Origin: an uncultured Rivibacter sp.
GTDB lineage: Bacteria > Pseudomonadota > Gammaproteobacteria > Burkholderiales > Burkholderiaceae
Assembly: GCA_946481025.1 (NCBI GenBank)
Contig: CAMLNA010000004.1
Coordinates: 23,889 to 87,888 of the forward strand
Direction of reading: 5' to 3'
DNA length: 64,000 bases
Below are positions 43,218-50,394 of the stretch, piece after piece. Position 1 is the stretch's first letter, and each line of letters begins with the position of its first letter. Below the pieces are notes generated by a model that was given only the letters and a program-made list of their open reading frames with translations, was not told the DNA's origin and ran no database searches. A program made the translations under genes and the position numbers.

Positions 43218-43255
43218 GCGACGGTGCACGCAGCACCTGCTGCGTGCACCGTCGC
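43218..43255. terminator. Perfect 18-bp hairpin between two converging genes
   Basis: GCGACGGTGCACGCAGCA, then CC, then TGCTGCGTGCACCGTCGC form a flawless 18-bp stem. It lies between the nuclease gene (plus) and the BON gene (minus), 16 and 30 bases from their stops. No T-run is present on either side, but such a strong stem should act as a two-way terminator or 3'-end stabiliser. Confidence 0.75.
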
Positions 43256-43285
43256 GTGTCAACGACTCAACGTGAGGCTGCCGCG

Positions 43286-43609
43286 TCAGGGCTGCACGAT
43301 CACGTTGTTGCGCACGGCCTTCACGCCTTCGGTGTCGGCCGCAATGGCGCCGGCGCGGTCCTTCTCTTCCTGCGACTTCGCGAAGCCGCTCAACTGCACG
43401 GTGTTGTTCATCGTCTCCACGTTGATCGCCGTGGCGGCCACGGCTGGGTCCTTCGCGTACTTGGCCTTGATGGCGGTGGTGATCTGCGTGTCGTCCACGA
43501 AGGCGCCGGCCGTCTGTTGGCCGCGCGTCACCGCGCAACCGGCAACTGTCCCCAGGCTCAATGCCACGGCAGCTGCGAGCGCCGCAGTGCGGAGGTGGTT
43601 CTTCAACAT
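43286..43609 (-). CDS. BON-domain lipoprotein
   Basis: A 107-residue protein with a lipoprotein signal, L-S-L-G-T-V-A-G-C (Cys24). The BON domain fills the rest: D-D-T-Q-I-T-T-A-I-K-A-K, I-N-V-E-T-M-N-N-T-V-Q-L-S-G-F-A-K-S and G-V-K-A-V-R-N-N-V-I-V. BON domains bind phospholipid and are common in OsmY-like envelope stress proteins. A single BON copy is present. AAAGGA precedes the ATG on the minus strand and decides this start over an upstream in-frame ATG. It probably sits on the outer membrane facing the periplasm. Confidence 0.92.
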   Translation of the reverse strand: MLKNHLRTAALAAAVALSLGTVAGCAVTRGQQTAGAFVDDTQITTAIKAKYAKDPAVAATAINVETMNNTVQLSGFAKSQEEKDRAGAIAADTEGVKAVRNNVIVQP

Positions 43610-43699
43610 AGATGGTCCTTTCTGGCTGCGTGCCATGGCAGGCACGAAGGAAGCTTAGGCATGCGCCGCAGCCGGGGCTGTCGTCCGGTGCTTCGAAGT

Positions 43700-43721
43700 G
43701 GTGTCAGCCGAGGCTGACACC
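43700..43721. promoter_or_regulatory. Perfect dyad upstream of the ParA-like gene
   Basis: GGTGTCAGCC, GA, GGCTGACACC: 10-bp perfect arms with a 2-base centre, located in the 230-base gap between the divergent BON and ParA-like genes. No T-run follows. Size and position suit a protein-binding operator for one or both genes. Nothing else stands out in the gap. Confidence 0.5.
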
Positions 43722-43839
43722 GGCGGCGATACAAGCGGACGCTTCAACAAGTGAACGCCGCGGAACACAATCCGGCTGCCGGCGAGCGGTCGTGCCCGGC
43801 TGGGTCTTGATCACGAAGAATGGAAACGAAAGCAACGAC

Positions 43840-44568
43840 ATGACGCAGATTCCCACGCTGGAGAGCACGCCGGTCACCAACGTCCACTTCGTGGGCGGCG
43901 AAAAGGGCGGGGTCGGCAAATCCATGGTGTCGCGCCTGCTGGCGCAGTACTTCATCGACAACGAACTCCCGTTCGCCGGCTTCGACACCGACCGCTCGCA
44001 CGGCTCGCTGATGCGCTTCTATGCCGGCTATGCGAAGGCGGTGCTGGTCGACAGCTACGAGGCGCTCGACTCCATCATGGAGGCGGCCGTGGAGCAGCCG
44101 GGGCGCAGCGTGGTGGTCGACCTCGCTGCGCAAACCCACGACCCGCTGGTCAAGTGGATGGACGAGTCCGGCGTGCTCGACCTGGCCGACATGTCGGGCC
44201 TGGCCATCCACTACTGGCACGTCATGGACTCCGGCCGCGACTCGGTGGACCTCCTGAAAAAGCTGCTCGACCGTTTTGGCCAGCGGCTGCATTACGTGCT
44301 GGTGCTGAACCAGCTGCGCGGCGACGACTTCGGCCAGCTCGAGCGCTCGGGCGAGAAGGAGCGCGCGCTGGCCCTGGGGGCCAGGGTCGTGGAGCTCAAG
44401 CGGCTGCACGAAGGCACGGTGCAGAAGATCGACGCCAGCAACAGCAGCTTCTGGGCCGCACGCAACCTCAGCAAGGAAGGCCCCGGCCTCGGGCTCATGG
44501 AGCGCCAGCGGCTGAAGCTGTGGATGCAGCATGCGTACGGGCAGATCGAGCGGGCGGTGGGCGCCTGA
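43840..44568 (+). CDS. ParA/MinD-like P-loop ATPase
   Basis: A 242-residue protein. F-V-G-G-E-K-G-G-V-G-K-S (residues 17-28) is the deviant Walker A motif, with the signature lysine before G-G, of the ParA/Mrp/MinD family. F-D-T-D-R-S-H-G-S and V-V-V-D-L-A-A-Q follow as Walker A'/B regions. Related chromosomal genes in Burkholderiales are often labelled mobilisation protein, but no relaxase, parB or origin is seen here, so a role in plasmid transfer is unsupported. It stands alone between the BON gene and the convergent arginase gene. Its cargo or partner is unknown. Confidence 0.8.
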   Translation: MTQIPTLESTPVTNVHFVGGEKGGVGKSMVSRLLAQYFIDNELPFAGFDTDRSHGSLMRFYAGYAKAVLVDSYEALDSIMEAAVEQPGRSVVVDLAAQTHDPLVKWMDESGVLDLADMSGLAIHYWHVMDSGRDSVDLLKKLLDRFGQRLHYVLVLNQLRGDDFGQLERSGEKERALALGARVVELKRLHEGTVQKIDASNSSFWAARNLSKEGPGLGLMERQRLKLWMQHAYGQIERAVGA

Positions 44569-44586
44569 TCTGCGACGGCGGCGCCG

Positions 44587-45507
44587 CTACTTGCGCATCA
44601 GCGTGCTCTTCCCGAACAGGCTCTCGATGTAGTCCACCGCCAGGATGGCGGTGCGGTTGCGCACGTCGAAGGCGGGGTTGAGCTCCATCACGTCGAGCGA
44701 TGCGAGGCGGCCGGTGTCGGCGATCATCTCCATGCACAGCTGCGCTTCGCGGTAGGTGGGTCCGCCCATCACGGTGGTGCCCACGCCCGGCGCTACCTCG
44801 GGGTCGAGGAAGTCCACGTCGAAGCTCACATGCAGGTGGGTGTTGCTGTCCATCGTGGCCAGCGCGAGCTCCATCGTGTGGCGCATGCCCATCTCGTCGA
44901 TGTAGCGCATGTCGAAGACTTCGAGGTCCATCTCGTGCACGAAGCGCTTCTCGCCTTCGTCCACGCTGCGGATGCCGATCTGGCGCACCCACTTCGGGCT
45001 GATGGCGGGCACGTGGCCGCCGATCCCGACGAGCTCCTTCGGGCCGTGGCCGCACAGGCAGGCCACCGGCATGCCGTGGATGTTGCCGCTGGGCGTGATG
45101 ATGCTGGTGTTGAAGTCGGCATGCGCATCGAGCCACAGCACGCGCAGCTTCTTGCCCTTTTCGCGGCAGTGGCGAGCCACCGCGCTGATGGAGCCGATGG
45201 CCAGGCAATGGTCACCGCCCAGCAGGATGGGCAGGCGGCCGCCGGCGAGTTCGCCGTGCACGGCGTCGTGCACGGCCTGGTTCCAGGCCACCACTTCGCC
45301 CAGGTGCCGGTAGCCCTCGTCGGGCGGCAGCCACGGGTTGTGCGGGCCGCTGATGTTGCCGCGGTCGATGACCTCCAGCCCGCGCCCCTGCAGCGCGGCC
45401 TGCAGGCCGGCCACCCGCAGGGCCTCGGGGCCCATCGACGCGCCGCGCGCACCCGCGCCCACGTCCGTGGGCGCACCGATCAGGGATACCTTGGTTTCTG
45501 GTTTCAT
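44587..45507 (-). CDS. rocF: Arginase
   Basis: A 306-residue ureohydrolase. Manganese-binding motifs are L-L-G-G-D-H-C-L-A-I-G-S, W-L-D-A-H-A-D-F-N-T and S-F-D-V-D-F-L-D-P, in the right order, and M-E-L-N-P is near the end. G-N-I-H-G-M-P after the D-A-H-A-D motif favours arginase over agmatinase. It splits L-arginine to ornithine and urea. It starts within the LOG gene's stop (4-bp ATGA overlap), so both are on one transcript. No urease or ornithine genes are next to it. Confidence 0.93.
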   Translation of the reverse strand: MKPETKVSLIGAPTDVGAGARGASMGPEALRVAGLQAALQGRGLEVIDRGNISGPHNPWLPPDEGYRHLGEVVAWNQAVHDAVHGELAGGRLPILLGGDHCLAIGSISAVARHCREKGKKLRVLWLDAHADFNTSIITPSGNIHGMPVACLCGHGPKELVGIGGHVPAISPKWVRQIGIRSVDEGEKRFVHEMDLEVFDMRYIDEMGMRHTMELALATMDSNTHLHVSFDVDFLDPEVAPGVGTTVMGGPTYREAQLCMEMIADTGRLASLDVMELNPAFDVRNRTAILAVDYIESLFGKSTLMRK

Positions 45508-46424
45508 ACGTCTTCTGCAAACGAGCCGGTCAGGCTCACGGGGCCGTCCAGCTGGTAGGCGTGCTGGATCGCAGCCCACGCTTCCTCAGCTGTCTCGACA
45601 AACTCGAAAAGACTCACGTCCTGCGGGCTGATCATGCCGGTCTCGACCAGCAGGTCGAAGTTGATGAGCCGCGACCAGAAGTCGCGGCCGAACAGCAGGA
45701 TGGGGCGGCGCCGGCATTTGCCGGTCTGCATGAGGGTGAGCACCTCGAAGAATTCGTCGAGCGTGCCGAAGCCGCCGGGGAAGCACACCAGCGCGATCGA
45801 GCGCATCAGGAAGTGCATCTTGCGAAGCCCGAAGTAGTGGAACTGGAAGCACAGCTCGGGCGTGATGTACGGGTTGGGCTCCTGCTCGTGCGGCAGCACG
45901 ATGTTGAGGCCGACGCTCTTGCCGCCCTTCACGTCGAGGGCGCCGCGGTTGCCCGCTTCCATGATGCCGGGGCCGCCGCCGGTGACCACGTAGACCGGTG
46001 GATCGAACTGCTGCGAAGCGCGCGTGATGATCTCGGCCAGCGTGCGCGCCTCGTCGTAGTAGCGCGACATGGCCAGGTGCATCTCGGCGCGCCGGATGGC
46101 GGTGTTGTCGGTGCCGTCGCCGCTGCGCTGCGCGGCCTCGAGCATCTGCTGCGCGACGTCGGGCGGCAGGATGCGGGCGCTGCCGAAGATCACCACGGTC
46201 GACTCGATGCCGTGTTCGCGCTGCACCATCTCGGGCTTGAGCAGTTCGAGCTGCATGCGCACCGGGCGCAGCTCCTCGCGCAGCAGGAACTCGGTGTCGG
46301 TGAACGCGAGCCGGTAGGCGCTTTCGGGCCCGCCGTACAACGATGGCGGGGTGACTGCGGCCGCTTCCTCTTGTGCGGACGGGAAATTGCGGACGGCGGC
46401 GAATTTGCGGCGCTTCTTGTTCAT
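45504..46424 (-). CDS. LOG family protein (TIGR00730-type nucleotide phosphoribohydrolase)
   Basis: A 306-residue LOG protein. The paired signature G-G-G-P-G-I-M-E-A-G-N-R-G-A and P-G-G-F-G-T-L-D-E-F-F-E is diagnostic; V-I-F-G-S-A-R is the N-terminal strand motif. Such proteins cleave nucleoside 5'-monophosphates to base and ribose phosphate, releasing cytokinins in plants and some bacteria. It is longer than the 180-200-residue short form, with an N-terminal extension of about 80 residues, like the YgdH/PpnN-like bacterial forms in part. It is coupled to arginase by a 4-bp overlap. Confidence 0.9.
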   Translation of the reverse strand: MNKKRRKFAAVRNFPSAQEEAAAVTPPSLYGGPESAYRLAFTDTEFLLREELRPVRMQLELLKPEMVQREHGIESTVVIFGSARILPPDVAQQMLEAAQRSGDGTDNTAIRRAEMHLAMSRYYDEARTLAEIITRASQQFDPPVYVVTGGGPGIMEAGNRGALDVKGGKSVGLNIVLPHEQEPNPYITPELCFQFHYFGLRKMHFLMRSIALVCFPGGFGTLDEFFEVLTLMQTGKCRRRPILLFGRDFWSRLINFDLLVETGMISPQDVSLFEFVETAEEAWAAIQHAYQLDGPVSLTGSFAEDV

Positions 46425-46463
46425 GCGGGCGAGCTTACTCCGAGCTGCAAAGGGCGGGCAGGC

Positions 46464-47027
46464 CTACTTCGCGGGCGGCGCGACGTAGCGCTCCACCTTG
46501 TCCGCGCGCAGCCTGTAGCCGCTCACGCCCATGTACGAGTCCTGCCGCGTCGTGCTGAGCTGCCCGTTGACCCACACCGTGTCCATCGAATGGAAACCCT
46601 TCACCGGCTTGTCGAGCACCACGTGGACGATCTGGTTGGCCGGCGGCGGCGGCGAGTGGATGCAGGCGCCGAAGTAGGGCACCAGCAGGAACTCCTTGAG
46701 CTGGCCCTTGGCCTCCTCGAGCGGCACCACGTAGCCGGGCAGGCGGATGGCAGCGCCGTCGAGCGCGGCATTGGTGGGCGCGTTGTCCCAGATGTCGCGC
46801 ATGTCCTTGAGCAGCTGCTGCGCGCGCGGGTCGCCGTCGTTGAACAGGCTCAGGTTCACGCCGCCCTCCTTGCCGCCGCGCAGCTGCTTGAGCGGGTCCC
46901 AGTCCTTGGGCATCAGGTCATCCCACTGGATCTCGCGGTAGGTGCCGCCGGCGGCCACGGCCCACGGCACGGGGGCGGCCATTGCCAGCGCAAGCGCCGC
47001 GGCCCGCAGGCAGGTGCGTCTTTTCAT
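46464..47027 (-). CDS. DUF3299 family exported protein
   Basis: A 187-residue protein with a Sec or Tat-like signal (M-K-R-R-T-C-L-R-A-A-A-L-A-L-A-M-A-A-P). The mature part has W-D-D-L-M-P, I-R-L-P-G-Y-V-V-P-L-E, F-L-L-V-P-Y-F-G-A-C-I-H-S-P-P-P-P-A-N-Q, all characteristic of DUF3299. The Cys-x-His-x-P-P-P-P stretch could bind a metal. It is 3 bases from the upstream permease gene. With the ABC pair and DUF2796 it forms a set like the Vibrio zinc-regulated zrg cluster, suggesting envelope metal handling; that comparison is from memory. Confidence 0.88.
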   Translation of the reverse strand: MKRRTCLRAAALALAMAAPVPWAVAAGGTYREIQWDDLMPKDWDPLKQLRGGKEGGVNLSLFNDGDPRAQQLLKDMRDIWDNAPTNAALDGAAIRLPGYVVPLEEAKGQLKEFLLVPYFGACIHSPPPPANQIVHVVLDKPVKGFHSMDTVWVNGQLSTTRQDSYMGVSGYRLRADKVERYVAPPAK

Positions 47028-47030
47028 GAT

Positions 47031-48293
47031 TCAGATCCTTGGTGAAAGGCCATCGGCCAGGGACAGCCGGTAGGCGCGCCAGCCGGGCACCAGGCTCGCC
47101 AGCCAGCCGCCGGCAAGCACCGCGCCCATGAGCGCCCATTCTGTGCTGCCCGGCATGCCCAGGTGCAGCGCGATGCCGAACCGGGCCTCGAACCAGCCGC
47201 CCGCGAGCGCCACGGCGGCGGCGTGCGCCAGCGCGCCCAGCACCACGCCGCACAGCGTGACCAGCGCGCCCTCGGCCGCCAGCAGCAGCAGCATCTGGCG
47301 CGGACCGGCGCCCGCGGCGCGCAGGATCGCCAGCTCGCGCCGGCGCTCGTCGAGTCCGGCGAGGATCACCGCCACCAGCCCGCCCAGGCTCACCAGTGCC
47401 ACCAGCGCACTCATGGCCTGCAGCCCGCGTTCACCCGCGCCCACCACGCTCCACAGCTCGTCGAGCACCACGCCCGGCAGGATGGCCATGAGCGGCTCGG
47501 CCTCGAAGGAGGCCACGTGGCGCTGCACTGCGAACACCGCCGCGCGGCCCCTCAAGCCCAGCAGCACGGCAGTCACGCTCCTGGGTTCGAGCTTCTGCTG
47601 CGCGGCCTGCTCGGCCGTGACCGAAAGCCCGGGCAGCGGCACGCCGGCCACCCAGTCGAGGTGCAGCGCCTCCATGGCCTGCAGGCTGATGTGCACCGAT
47701 CGGTCCACCGGCGTGCCGGTGCGGGCCAGCACGCCCACCACGGTGAACGGCTTGTTGGCGTGTTCATTGCCGGGCAGGGCGCCGTCGCCGTGGCTCAGCA
47801 CGATGCGGTCGCCCAGCCGGTAGCCCAGCCGCTCGGCCACTTCGGCGCCGAGCACGGTGTCGAACAAGGCCTCGAAACGCCGGCCCTGCGCGAGCTGGAG
47901 CGGCTGCTGGTCGCCGTGGCGGAAGTGCTCGAAGTAGTCGGTGGTGGTGCCCACGACCGCGAAGCCGCGGTGGCTGTCGCCCAGCGAGATGGGCACCATC
48001 CATGCCACCGCCTTGTGCTGCGCGAGGGCCTGCGCGCTGCTCCAGCGCATGTTGTTGGTGGCGCTGCCGATGCGGAACACCGAATACAGCAGCAGCTGGA
48101 CCGGCCCGGTGCGGGCGCCCACGATGAGGTCGGTGCCGGAGATGGACTGCGAGAAGTTCTCGCGCACGTCGTTGCGGATGCGCTCGATGCCCAGCAGCAG
48201 GAAGGTGGACAGCGCGATCGACAGCACGATCAGCGACAGCACGAAGCGCCGGTTCCAGGCGCTGCGCGCGGCGAGCGAGAACATGGCCCTCAT
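47031..48293 (-). CDS. ABC transporter permease, FtsX/MacB type
   Basis: A 420-residue permease. One N-terminal span (residues 15-35, F-V-L-S-L-I-V-L-S-I-A-L-S-T-F-L-L-L), a large periplasmic MacB-like domain and three C-terminal spans form the FtsX/MacB layout. L-D-E-R-R-R-E-L-A-I-L-R-A-A-G-A-G-P is the conserved cytoplasmic loop that touches the ATPase. Such permeases do mechanical work on periplasmic partners rather than simple import. Its start overlaps the ATPase stop by 4 bp. Confidence 0.9.
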   Translation of the reverse strand: MRAMFSLAARSAWNRRFVLSLIVLSIALSTFLLLGIERIRNDVRENFSQSISGTDLIVGARTGPVQLLLYSVFRIGSATNNMRWSSAQALAQHKAVAWMVPISLGDSHRGFAVVGTTTDYFEHFRHGDQQPLQLAQGRRFEALFDTVLGAEVAERLGYRLGDRIVLSHGDGALPGNEHANKPFTVVGVLARTGTPVDRSVHISLQAMEALHLDWVAGVPLPGLSVTAEQAAQQKLEPRSVTAVLLGLRGRAAVFAVQRHVASFEAEPLMAILPGVVLDELWSVVGAGERGLQAMSALVALVSLGGLVAVILAGLDERRRELAILRAAGAGPRQMLLLLAAEGALVTLCGVVLGALAHAAAVALAGGWFEARFGIALHLGMPGSTEWALMGAVLAGGWLASLVPGWRAYRLSLADGLSPRI

Positions 48294-49024
48294 GCCGCAG
48301 CCTCCGTGGCCACGGCGGCGTGGTTGAGCGAGGCGAGGTCCACGTGATGCGCGAAGTGCGAAGCCAGCCGGGCATCGTGGCTCACGAACAGCAAGGCGCT
48401 GCCGGCCGCGGCGCATTCGCCCAGCAGCAGTCGCATGAAGTCGTCGCGCCGCGCCTCGTCGAGCGCCGAGGTGGGCTCGTCGGCGATCACCAGCTCGGGC
48501 CGGCCGATGAGCGCGCGCGCGGCCGCCACGCGTTGCTGCTGGCCCACCGACAGCTCGCGCGCCGCGCGCGGCCACAGCGCCGGGCCCAGGCCCATGTGCC
48601 GCAGGAGCTCCTGGGCGGCGTCGCGCGCGCTGCTGTGGCTTTCGAAGGCGCGCTGCGCACGCCGCTTCGAGAAGCGGCACGGCAGCAGCACGTTGTCGAG
48701 CACCGAGAGGTAGGGCAGCAGGTTGAACTGCTGGAACACGTAGCCCACGTGGTCGGCTCGCAGGCGGTCGCGCCGCGCGGGCGAGAGGTGTCGCCAGTCG
48801 TGGCCGAGCAGGCTGACTTCACCCCGCTGCGCCACCAGCACGCCGGCCGCCAGCGACAGCAGCGTGCTCTTGCCGCAGCCGCTGGGCCCGCGCATGAACA
48901 CCGCCTGGCCGGCCGCGACCCCCAGGCGGTCGATGGCGATGCAGTCGGCCGCGGCCCGTGGCCAACGGAAGCGCGCGTCGCGCAGCTGCAGCAGCGATGC
49001 CGCGGCCGTGTCCGCCGTGCTCAT
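48290..49024 (-). CDS. ABC transporter ATP-binding protein, LolD/MacB type
   Basis: A 244-residue ATPase. Walker A is R-G-P-S-G-C-G-K-S-T-L-L-S, the Q-loop region V-F-Q-Q-F-N-L-L-P-Y-L-S-V-L-D-N-V is LolD/MacB-like, the signature is L-S-V-G-Q-Q-Q-R-V-A-A-A-R-A and Walker B L-V-I-A-D-E-P-T-S-A-L-D. It pairs with the FtsX-type permease downstream. Note V instead of the usual first Gly in L-S-G-G-Q, a variant seen in this subgroup. It overlaps its neighbours by 4 bp on both sides. Confidence 0.92.
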   Translation of the reverse strand: MSTADTAAASLLQLRDARFRWPRAAADCIAIDRLGVAAGQAVFMRGPSGCGKSTLLSLAAGVLVAQRGEVSLLGHDWRHLSPARRDRLRADHVGYVFQQFNLLPYLSVLDNVLLPCRFSKRRAQRAFESHSSARDAAQELLRHMGLGPALWPRAARELSVGQQQRVAAARALIGRPELVIADEPTSALDEARRDDFMRLLLGECAAAGSALLFVSHDARLASHFAHHVDLASLNHAAVATEAAA

Positions 49025-49563
49025 CGGGCGGGCAGGCGCAAGGTCTTGTCCGGACGCCTGAGCGTCGCCTTGGCCTGCGCCTTCGGGCCGGCCATCTGGA
49101 CCTCGATGCGCTGCATCCGCGGGAAGGCCTCGAACAGGCCGAGCTCCAGCGCCACCAGGGCCTGGGGCTGGCGGCATTCGAAGCGGTAGTCGGCGTCGAT
49201 GTCGGCATGGCCGTCTTCCGCGGCCTTGCCTTGCGCTGCCGGTTCGAACAGGGCCGATTCGACCGTGGCCTCGCGCAGCTGGCATGCGGCTTCGGTGCTG
49301 GGCCGCAGCCAGGGCGCGGCATCACGCAGGCGTTGCTGCAGTTGCGCCACGGCCTGTTTCTGGGCGGCGGTGCGGGGGCGGTGCTCGAAGCCGAGCAGGC
49401 TGTCGGCCGGTGCTTCGAGGTGCACCGAAAGCGACGACCCCTCCACCGCCACGTCGAGCGTCACGACCCCATGAACGTGGGCCTTCTGCTGGGCGGCAGC
49501 GCCGCCGAGGCAGCTGAGGCTCAACCACGCGGCACACAGGCAGGCGCGGCCCCGGGCGTTCAT
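49021..49563 (-). CDS. DUF2796 (ZrgA-like) exported protein
   Basis: A 180-residue protein with a signal peptide (A-A-W-L-S-L-S-C-L-G-G-A-A-A). The mature start Q-K-A-H-V-H-G-V-V-T-L-D-V-A-V-E-G is the diagnostic H-x-H-G opening of DUF2796; L-S-V-H-L-E-A-P-A-D-S-L-L-G-F-E-H and Y-R-F-E-C follow. Relatives such as ZrgA carry a His-rich zinc-binding insert, but here that region has shrunk to E-D-G-H-A-D-I-D-A. It is presumably the periplasmic metal-binding part of the ABC system. Its start overlaps the stop of the E1-like gene by 4 bp. Confidence 0.87.
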   Translation of the reverse strand: MNARGRACLCAAWLSLSCLGGAAAQQKAHVHGVVTLDVAVEGSSLSVHLEAPADSLLGFEHRPRTAAQKQAVAQLQQRLRDAAPWLRPSTEAACQLREATVESALFEPAAQGKAAEDGHADIDADYRFECRQPQALVALELGLFEAFPRMQRIEVQMAGPKAQAKATLRRPDKTLRLPAR

Positions 49564-50312
49564 CGTTGGCCTCCACACACGGGGCAGTCGGGCTGCCGCA
49601 GCACACGTACTTCGTTCCATTCCATCGTCAGGGCATCCAGCATGAGGAGTCGGCCGGCGAGCGTCTTGCCCACGCCGGCCAGGAGCTTGAGTGCCTCGGC
49701 AGCCTGCATGGTTCCGATCATGCCGACCAGCGGCGCGAACACCCCCATGGTGGCGCAGGCCACTTCTTCCACCGCCTGGTCGGGAGCGAACACGCAGGCG
49801 TAGCAGGGGCTGGCATCGTCGCGCGGGTCGTACACCGAGATCTGCGCCTCGAAGCGGATGGCAGCGCCGGCCACCAGCGGCTTGCGGTGCTTCACGCAGG
49901 CGCGGTTGACGGCCTGGCGCGTGGCGAAGTTGTCGCTGCAGTCGAGCACCACGTCGGCCTGGTGCACGAGTTCGTCGAGCAGCGCGGCGTCGGCGCGGCG
50001 CGCCACGGTGCGCAGCTTCACGCCCGGGTTGAGCGCCGCAATGCCCTTGGCCGCCGATTCCACCTTGGGCAGGCCGATGCGGTCGAAGCTGTGGGCGATC
50101 TGGCGTTGCAGGTTGGTGAGGTCCACCGTGTCGTGGTCCACTACGGTGATGCGACCCACGCCAGCCGATCCGAGGTACAGCAGTGCCGGCGACCCCAGGC
50201 CGCCGGCGCCGATGACCAGCGCCTGGCCGTCGAGCAGGCGCTGCTGGCCCTCGACGCCGATCTCGTCGAGCAGGATGTGCCGGCTGTAGCGCAGGAGCTG
50301 GTCGTCGTTCAT
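49560..50312 (-). CDS. MoeB/ThiF/HesA E1-like adenylyltransferase
   Basis: A 250-residue E1-like enzyme. Y-S-R-H-I-L-L-D-E-I-G near the start, the nucleotide loop G-A-G-G-L-G-S-P-A, D-H-D-T-V-D-L-T-N-L-Q-R-Q, D-C-S-D-N-F-A-T-R and two C-x2-C pairs (S-P-C-Y-A-C-V-F and D-C-P-V-C-G-G) for structural zinc are as in MoeB and ThiF. It activates the C-terminus of a ubiquitin-like sulfur carrier (MoaD or ThiS) for molybdopterin or thiamine synthesis; which one cannot be told. Placement after ctpA is common in betaproteobacteria. Confidence 0.92.
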   Translation of the reverse strand: MNDDQLLRYSRHILLDEIGVEGQQRLLDGQALVIGAGGLGSPALLYLGSAGVGRITVVDHDTVDLTNLQRQIAHSFDRIGLPKVESAAKGIAALNPGVKLRTVARRADAALLDELVHQADVVLDCSDNFATRQAVNRACVKHRKPLVAGAAIRFEAQISVYDPRDDASPCYACVFAPDQAVEEVACATMGVFAPLVGMIGTMQAAEALKLLAGVGKTLAGRLLMLDALTMEWNEVRVLRQPDCPVCGGQR

Positions 50313-50347
50313 GCGGCGAGCATAACCACTGCGAATGAAGCAAAACA

Positions 50348-50371
50348 AAAGCCCGCCGGTGGGCGGGCTTT
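50348..50371 (-). terminator. Rho-independent terminator after ctpA
   Basis: AAAGCCCGCC, loop GGTG, GGCGGGCTTT: a perfect 10-bp stem. On the minus strand it is followed by a T-rich tail (TTGTTTTG) running toward the MoeB-like gene, so it ends the ctpA transcript and gives that gene its own start. Confidence 0.88.
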
Positions 50372-50394
50372 CAACGGGAGAGGAGAACGCGGCT

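Noticed and set aside
43840..44568. ParA-like gene as evidence of an integrated plasmid or conjugative element
   Set aside because: No relaxase, parB, replication or transfer gene is near; similar lone chromosomal genes occur in this group.
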